Source of the DNA: Nitrospira sp.
GTDB lineage: Bacteria > Nitrospirota > Nitrospiria > Nitrospirales > Nitrospiraceae
NCBI GenBank assembly: GCA_020697375.1
Contig: JAJFBJ010000014.1
Coordinates: 1-54,038, forward strand
Direction of reading: 5' to 3'
Length of the DNA: 54,038 bases
Positions 51,918-54,038 of this stretch are shown here, one piece after another (the stretch's first letter is position 1; the number at the start of each line of letters is the position of its first letter). The notes beneath the pieces are model-generated. The model did not search any database. It saw only the letters and a list, made by a program, of their open reading frames with translations, and was not told where the DNA came from. The position numbers and the translations under genes are program-made.

Positions 51918-52322
51918 CTATTTTTTCCCCGCCGCCTGAACGTCCGCAGGAAAATCCGACATCTCAAATACCTGTCGAATCTCGATCACGTCGCCGTCCT
52001 GCGCCGGGCATCGCTTCATCCACTCGACGACCTGCTGCTTCGACTTCGCTTGCAGCATCCAATAGCCGCCGACCACTTCCTTGGCTTCGACCGACGGGCC
52101 GTCCGTCACGCTGGGCGTGCCTCCGGCAAACGCCAAGCGTGCGCCGGTGGACAGCGGCTGCAACCCGTCCAGCGACAGCAGCGCGCCCGCTTTCTTCAAC
52201 TCCTCGTTGAACTGGCCCATCTTCGCCATCATCTCCGCATCCGGAGTAAACTCCGGGTCCGTCTGCTTGCCGTTTTTCGGCTGCTGATACACCCCTGGAA
52301 TCATGAATACGAGAAATCGCAT
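51918..52322 (-). CDS. YciI/DGPF-family protein
   Basis: The 134-residue protein has the YCII/DGPF pattern: MRFLVFMIPGVYQQPKNGKQ, PDAEMMAKMGQFNEELKKAG, LSLDGLQPLSTGARLAFAGG, SVTDGPSVEAKEVVGGYWML, SKQQVVEWMKRCPAQDGDVI. The DGPF-like motif appears here as TDGPS with ETKE-like VEAKEVVGGYW. These ferredoxin-fold proteins are often encoded with ECF sigma factors and VOC proteins. The gene is 104 bases upstream of the VOC gene in the same orientation, so the two could be one operon. The biochemical function is unknown. Confidence 0.85.
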   Translation of the reverse strand: MRFLVFMIPGVYQQPKNGKQTDPEFTPDAEMMAKMGQFNEELKKAGALLSLDGLQPLSTGARLAFAGGTPSVTDGPSVEAKEVVGGYWMLQAKSKQQVVEWMKRCPAQDGDVIEIRQVFEMSDFPADVQAAGKK

Positions 52323-52908
52323 ACGATTCTCCTTTTGTGTTAATTCCGTCCCTCACCTGTTAGTCGACGGCCAACCCTTAAATCGACATCTCGCATGCGA
52401 TGCGAAAAAATTAGATTAGTTTCCAAAGCCGGTGCGGCGGTGACACGCTATCGAGGCGTCCCCAAACGCTGTGGACAACCCTGGGGATAAGCCATCAGGT
52501 CGATTCGGAGAGCAGCTCATGCACCGCGTTCTTACAGACTGCCTAATAAATATGCAGAAATGCGATGGCTTTCCAATACACCCAATATCTTGTGGCTTGA
52601 CTCTTTTTTTCCGTCTGTTTCCACTATGTCGAAGAGGCATTGGCTAAGGAAACCCCTTGGCCTACGTAGTTCAACGGGGCACTACATGTCCCATAAAAGT
52701 CTTAAACAGAGTTATGCACAGCCATAGCCGTGCAATTCCGGTTAGGCAAGTTCACATTCGAGCGTGAAGAAGCGAAAAAGTTGAAGAAGTTGCGGCATGG
52801 TGAGCGATCGATTTGCACGAATGTCAAATCAACAGAACAGCCGTGTCAAGGGCGCAGCCATAGTTGCATTCATTCAAGCAGGCCTAGGTATTTTTTATAT
52901 TGACTGGG
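52323..52908. other. Gene-poor stretch with DnaA-box-like nonamers
   Basis: There is no supported gene. TGTGGACAA (52470-52478) and TGGGGATAA (52482-52490) each match the complement of the DnaA box TTATCCACA with one mismatch, and TTATGCACA (52712-52720) fits TTATNCACA. AT content rises toward 52870-52900. No dnaA, dnaN or rpmH gene is adjacent, so a chromosomal origin is not claimed. Confidence 0.3.
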
Positions 52909-53604
52909 ATGCTTGACAGTCCGTTGCCGTTCTACGATGACTTCGCCACGCACCGTATTGCCGTAATCCCTACACTGGCACAAAGCACGTTGATCGCGAT
53001 ATTTGCGATAGCCTTTCCAAAACGCCATCTATGGGCAGCTTATGGCCTAATTACTAGTGCTTCCGTAGATGCTGTACTCAGAGCAGTGGCGTTTGGTGCA
53101 GTTCCAGTCCTTTTCAGTCTCTTTTTCATATTTGCCTATTGGACTGGAAGCCATAGCCTACGGCGAATGGACCATATAGCCCCTCGTCTTGATGAATTGA
53201 ACTCGCGTCGAATCATATGGCTAGGCATAATCTGCGTTGTGGGCCACTGGGCATTGTACTTTGTGTGCGGAATAGCTGGACTTCACCGGTCCGTGCCAGA
53301 TGTCCTATCTGTTGGATGGGACGCAGGACTGATCTCATATCTCCTAACGAAGGAAGATAAATATACGTTCGAAAGTGTCATAGGATTTTGGATCAGCCTT
53401 GTGATCATTGATTTAGTCGTAGGCAGCTCTATTAACGCCACGTTTCTAGAACAGAACGCAAAAATGAGCGTACAGATCGTAGGATTTCTGTTGCGCCATG
53501 TAATTGTTCTGCTACCGCTAGGACTCATATTATGGGGCATCAGTGAAGCAGCTCGGTGGCTCGCTTCACAACGTGGATCAAAAAAAGTAGGAGCTTCGCT
53601 TTAG
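52909..53604 (+). CDS. Polytopic membrane protein of unknown function
   Basis: ATG 52909 (MLDSPLPFYDDFATHRIAVI) is used; TTG 52900 is three codons upstream. The 231-residue protein has about six membrane segments (TLIAIFAIAFPKRHLWAAYG, VAFGAVPVLFSLFFIFAYWT, IIWLGIICVVGHWALYFVCG, VIGFWISLVIIDLVVGSSIN, IVGFLLRHVIVLLPLGLILW) and a basic tail. I do not recognise the family. Composition is more AT-rich than that of the core genes to the left. It is the last protein gene before the att-like tRNA fragment, so it may be part of an accessory zone. Confidence 0.6.
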   Translation: MLDSPLPFYDDFATHRIAVIPTLAQSTLIAIFAIAFPKRHLWAAYGLITSASVDAVLRAVAFGAVPVLFSLFFIFAYWTGSHSLRRMDHIAPRLDELNSRRIIWLGIICVVGHWALYFVCGIAGLHRSVPDVLSVGWDAGLISYLLTKEDKYTFESVIGFWISLVIIDLVVGSSINATFLEQNAKMSVQIVGFLLRHVIVLLPLGLILWGISEAARWLASQRGSKKVGASL

Positions 53605-53970
53605 ACCGTGTTCTCCCTGAGAGGATGAGAGCTTGTATGTGCGACTGCCAGGCAAAGAGATGTTGCGGCAACAACAAAAGCGAGGTCTAGCGTTCTGGTG
53701 GGGTTTTATTGCTTTCAGTCTGGGGCAGTACATGCACAACACAGGTCAGATCCGGGCCCGCGCGTCATGTTTCACCCGTCTCAGGCGACCCGAGACCATG
53801 TGCTTTACATCATGGGTGGCTGCTTCGTACGAATGGAACTTCTGTTTGAGAAGCGGGAGGAGTGACAGGGGTTGGCACCGTCTGCGGAGTCTGCCTCGCA
53901 GTCCATCTTTTCTTCATTTGGAACAGCCGCATGGTCCGATCGGCGAGATCCCGACAGCACATTGATTTTC
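53605..53970. other. Intergenic region before the tRNA fragment
   Basis: The plus-strand frame 53633-53965 is open but reads as an arbitrary mixture (many Arg, Cys, Trp) without motif or ribosome site, so it is not called as a gene. No repeat is recognised. Confidence 0.25.
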
Positions 53971-54015
53971 TGGAGCCGGCGAGTGGAATCGAACCACCGA
54001 CCTGCGGTTTACGAA
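53971..54015 (-). other. 3' half of tRNA-Thr, likely att site of an integrated element
   Basis: On the minus strand the sequence from TTCGTAA (anticodon loop, CGT = Thr) runs through ACCGC, AGGTC, the T-arm GGTGG-TTCGATT-CCACT and CGCCGGC to T-CCA, the intact 3' end of a tRNA. Upstream of the loop the expected partner GCGGT is absent (the sequence is GACCGC), so no anticodon stem can form and the 5' half is missing. A tRNA segment of exactly this kind, from anticodon loop to CCA, is the usual crossover of tyrosine integrases. Confidence 0.75.
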
Positions 54016-54038
54016 GCGGTCCCGAAGCAATTTCTCCC

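Noticed and set aside
52323..52908. Chromosomal origin of replication
   Set aside because: The nonamers are few and imperfect, and none of the usual origin neighbours (dnaA, dnaN, gyrB, rpmH) is present.
53971..54038. Complete tRNA-Thr gene at the right edge
   Set aside because: The bases before the anticodon loop cannot pair with ACCGC, so the anticodon stem is missing; only the 3' half is tRNA-like.

Overview
The window looks like chromosomal DNA from a Nitrospirota bacterium, most likely a Nitrospira. This is inferred from protein content and style, not from a marker gene: a transaldolase/phosphoglucose isomerase fusion next to zwf, gnd and polyphosphate glucokinase; a CHASE2 sensor fused to a sigma-54 AAA+ domain; many small exported proteins with strong AGGAGG-type ribosome sites; moderately high GC; and intergenic palindromic repeats. 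There is no rRNA gene and no complete tRNA gene or insertion sequence. One tRNA 3' fragment lies at the right edge.

Layout. 1-5.1 kb: the end of a Sel1-repeat protein, a membrane-tethered CHASE2/sigma-54 activator and a PrmC-like methyltransferase, separated by copies of a dispersed repeat (family A). 5.1-8.2 kb: an eroded, repeat-rich stretch holding a frameshifted hypothetical gene, an orphan HigA antitoxin with a HigB stub, an exported protein, and a second, strongly structured repeat (family B) whose two full copies differ by compensatory changes. 8.3-10.2 kb: an anchored OmpA-like protein and a periplasmic TPR protein. 10.3-23.9 kb: a carbohydrate/envelope region with a GT87-type membrane glycosyltransferase, a very large membrane/toroid fusion, a wrecked GH15 glucoamylase/trehalase, a secreted dimethylformamidase-beta-like protein, then a compact run of GT4 glycosyltransferase, NagB, NarL-type histidine kinase and response regulator, followed by an SGNH hydrolase.

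24-36.4 kb, minus strand: sugar-phosphate metabolism (gnd, ppgK, zwf, tal-pgi), a mannose-1-phosphate guanylyltransferase-like protein, MlaA, a soluble transhydrogenase, lipoproteins and a HAD phosphatase. Polyphosphate glucokinase makes glucose-6-phosphate, Zwf and Gnd oxidise it, Tal-Pgi recycles the carbon, and SthA can balance NADPH and NADH. 36.5-42.4 kb: an FhlA-like GAF/sigma-54 activator, a stand-alone MEDS-domain protein, a BON lipoprotein, an outer-membrane barrel and two related small exported proteins.

42.4-54 kb: an accessory-looking tail of small membrane proteins, a split NHEJ-type polymerase and ATP-dependent ligase pair followed directly by a tyrosine-recombinase remnant, a DUF362 protein, a nuclease remnant, an RRM protein, Hsp20, VOC and YciI proteins, a membrane protein, and finally a 45-bp tRNA-Thr 3' fragment that looks like an integration (att) site. 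Its orientation suggests a mobile island beginning just beyond the right edge.
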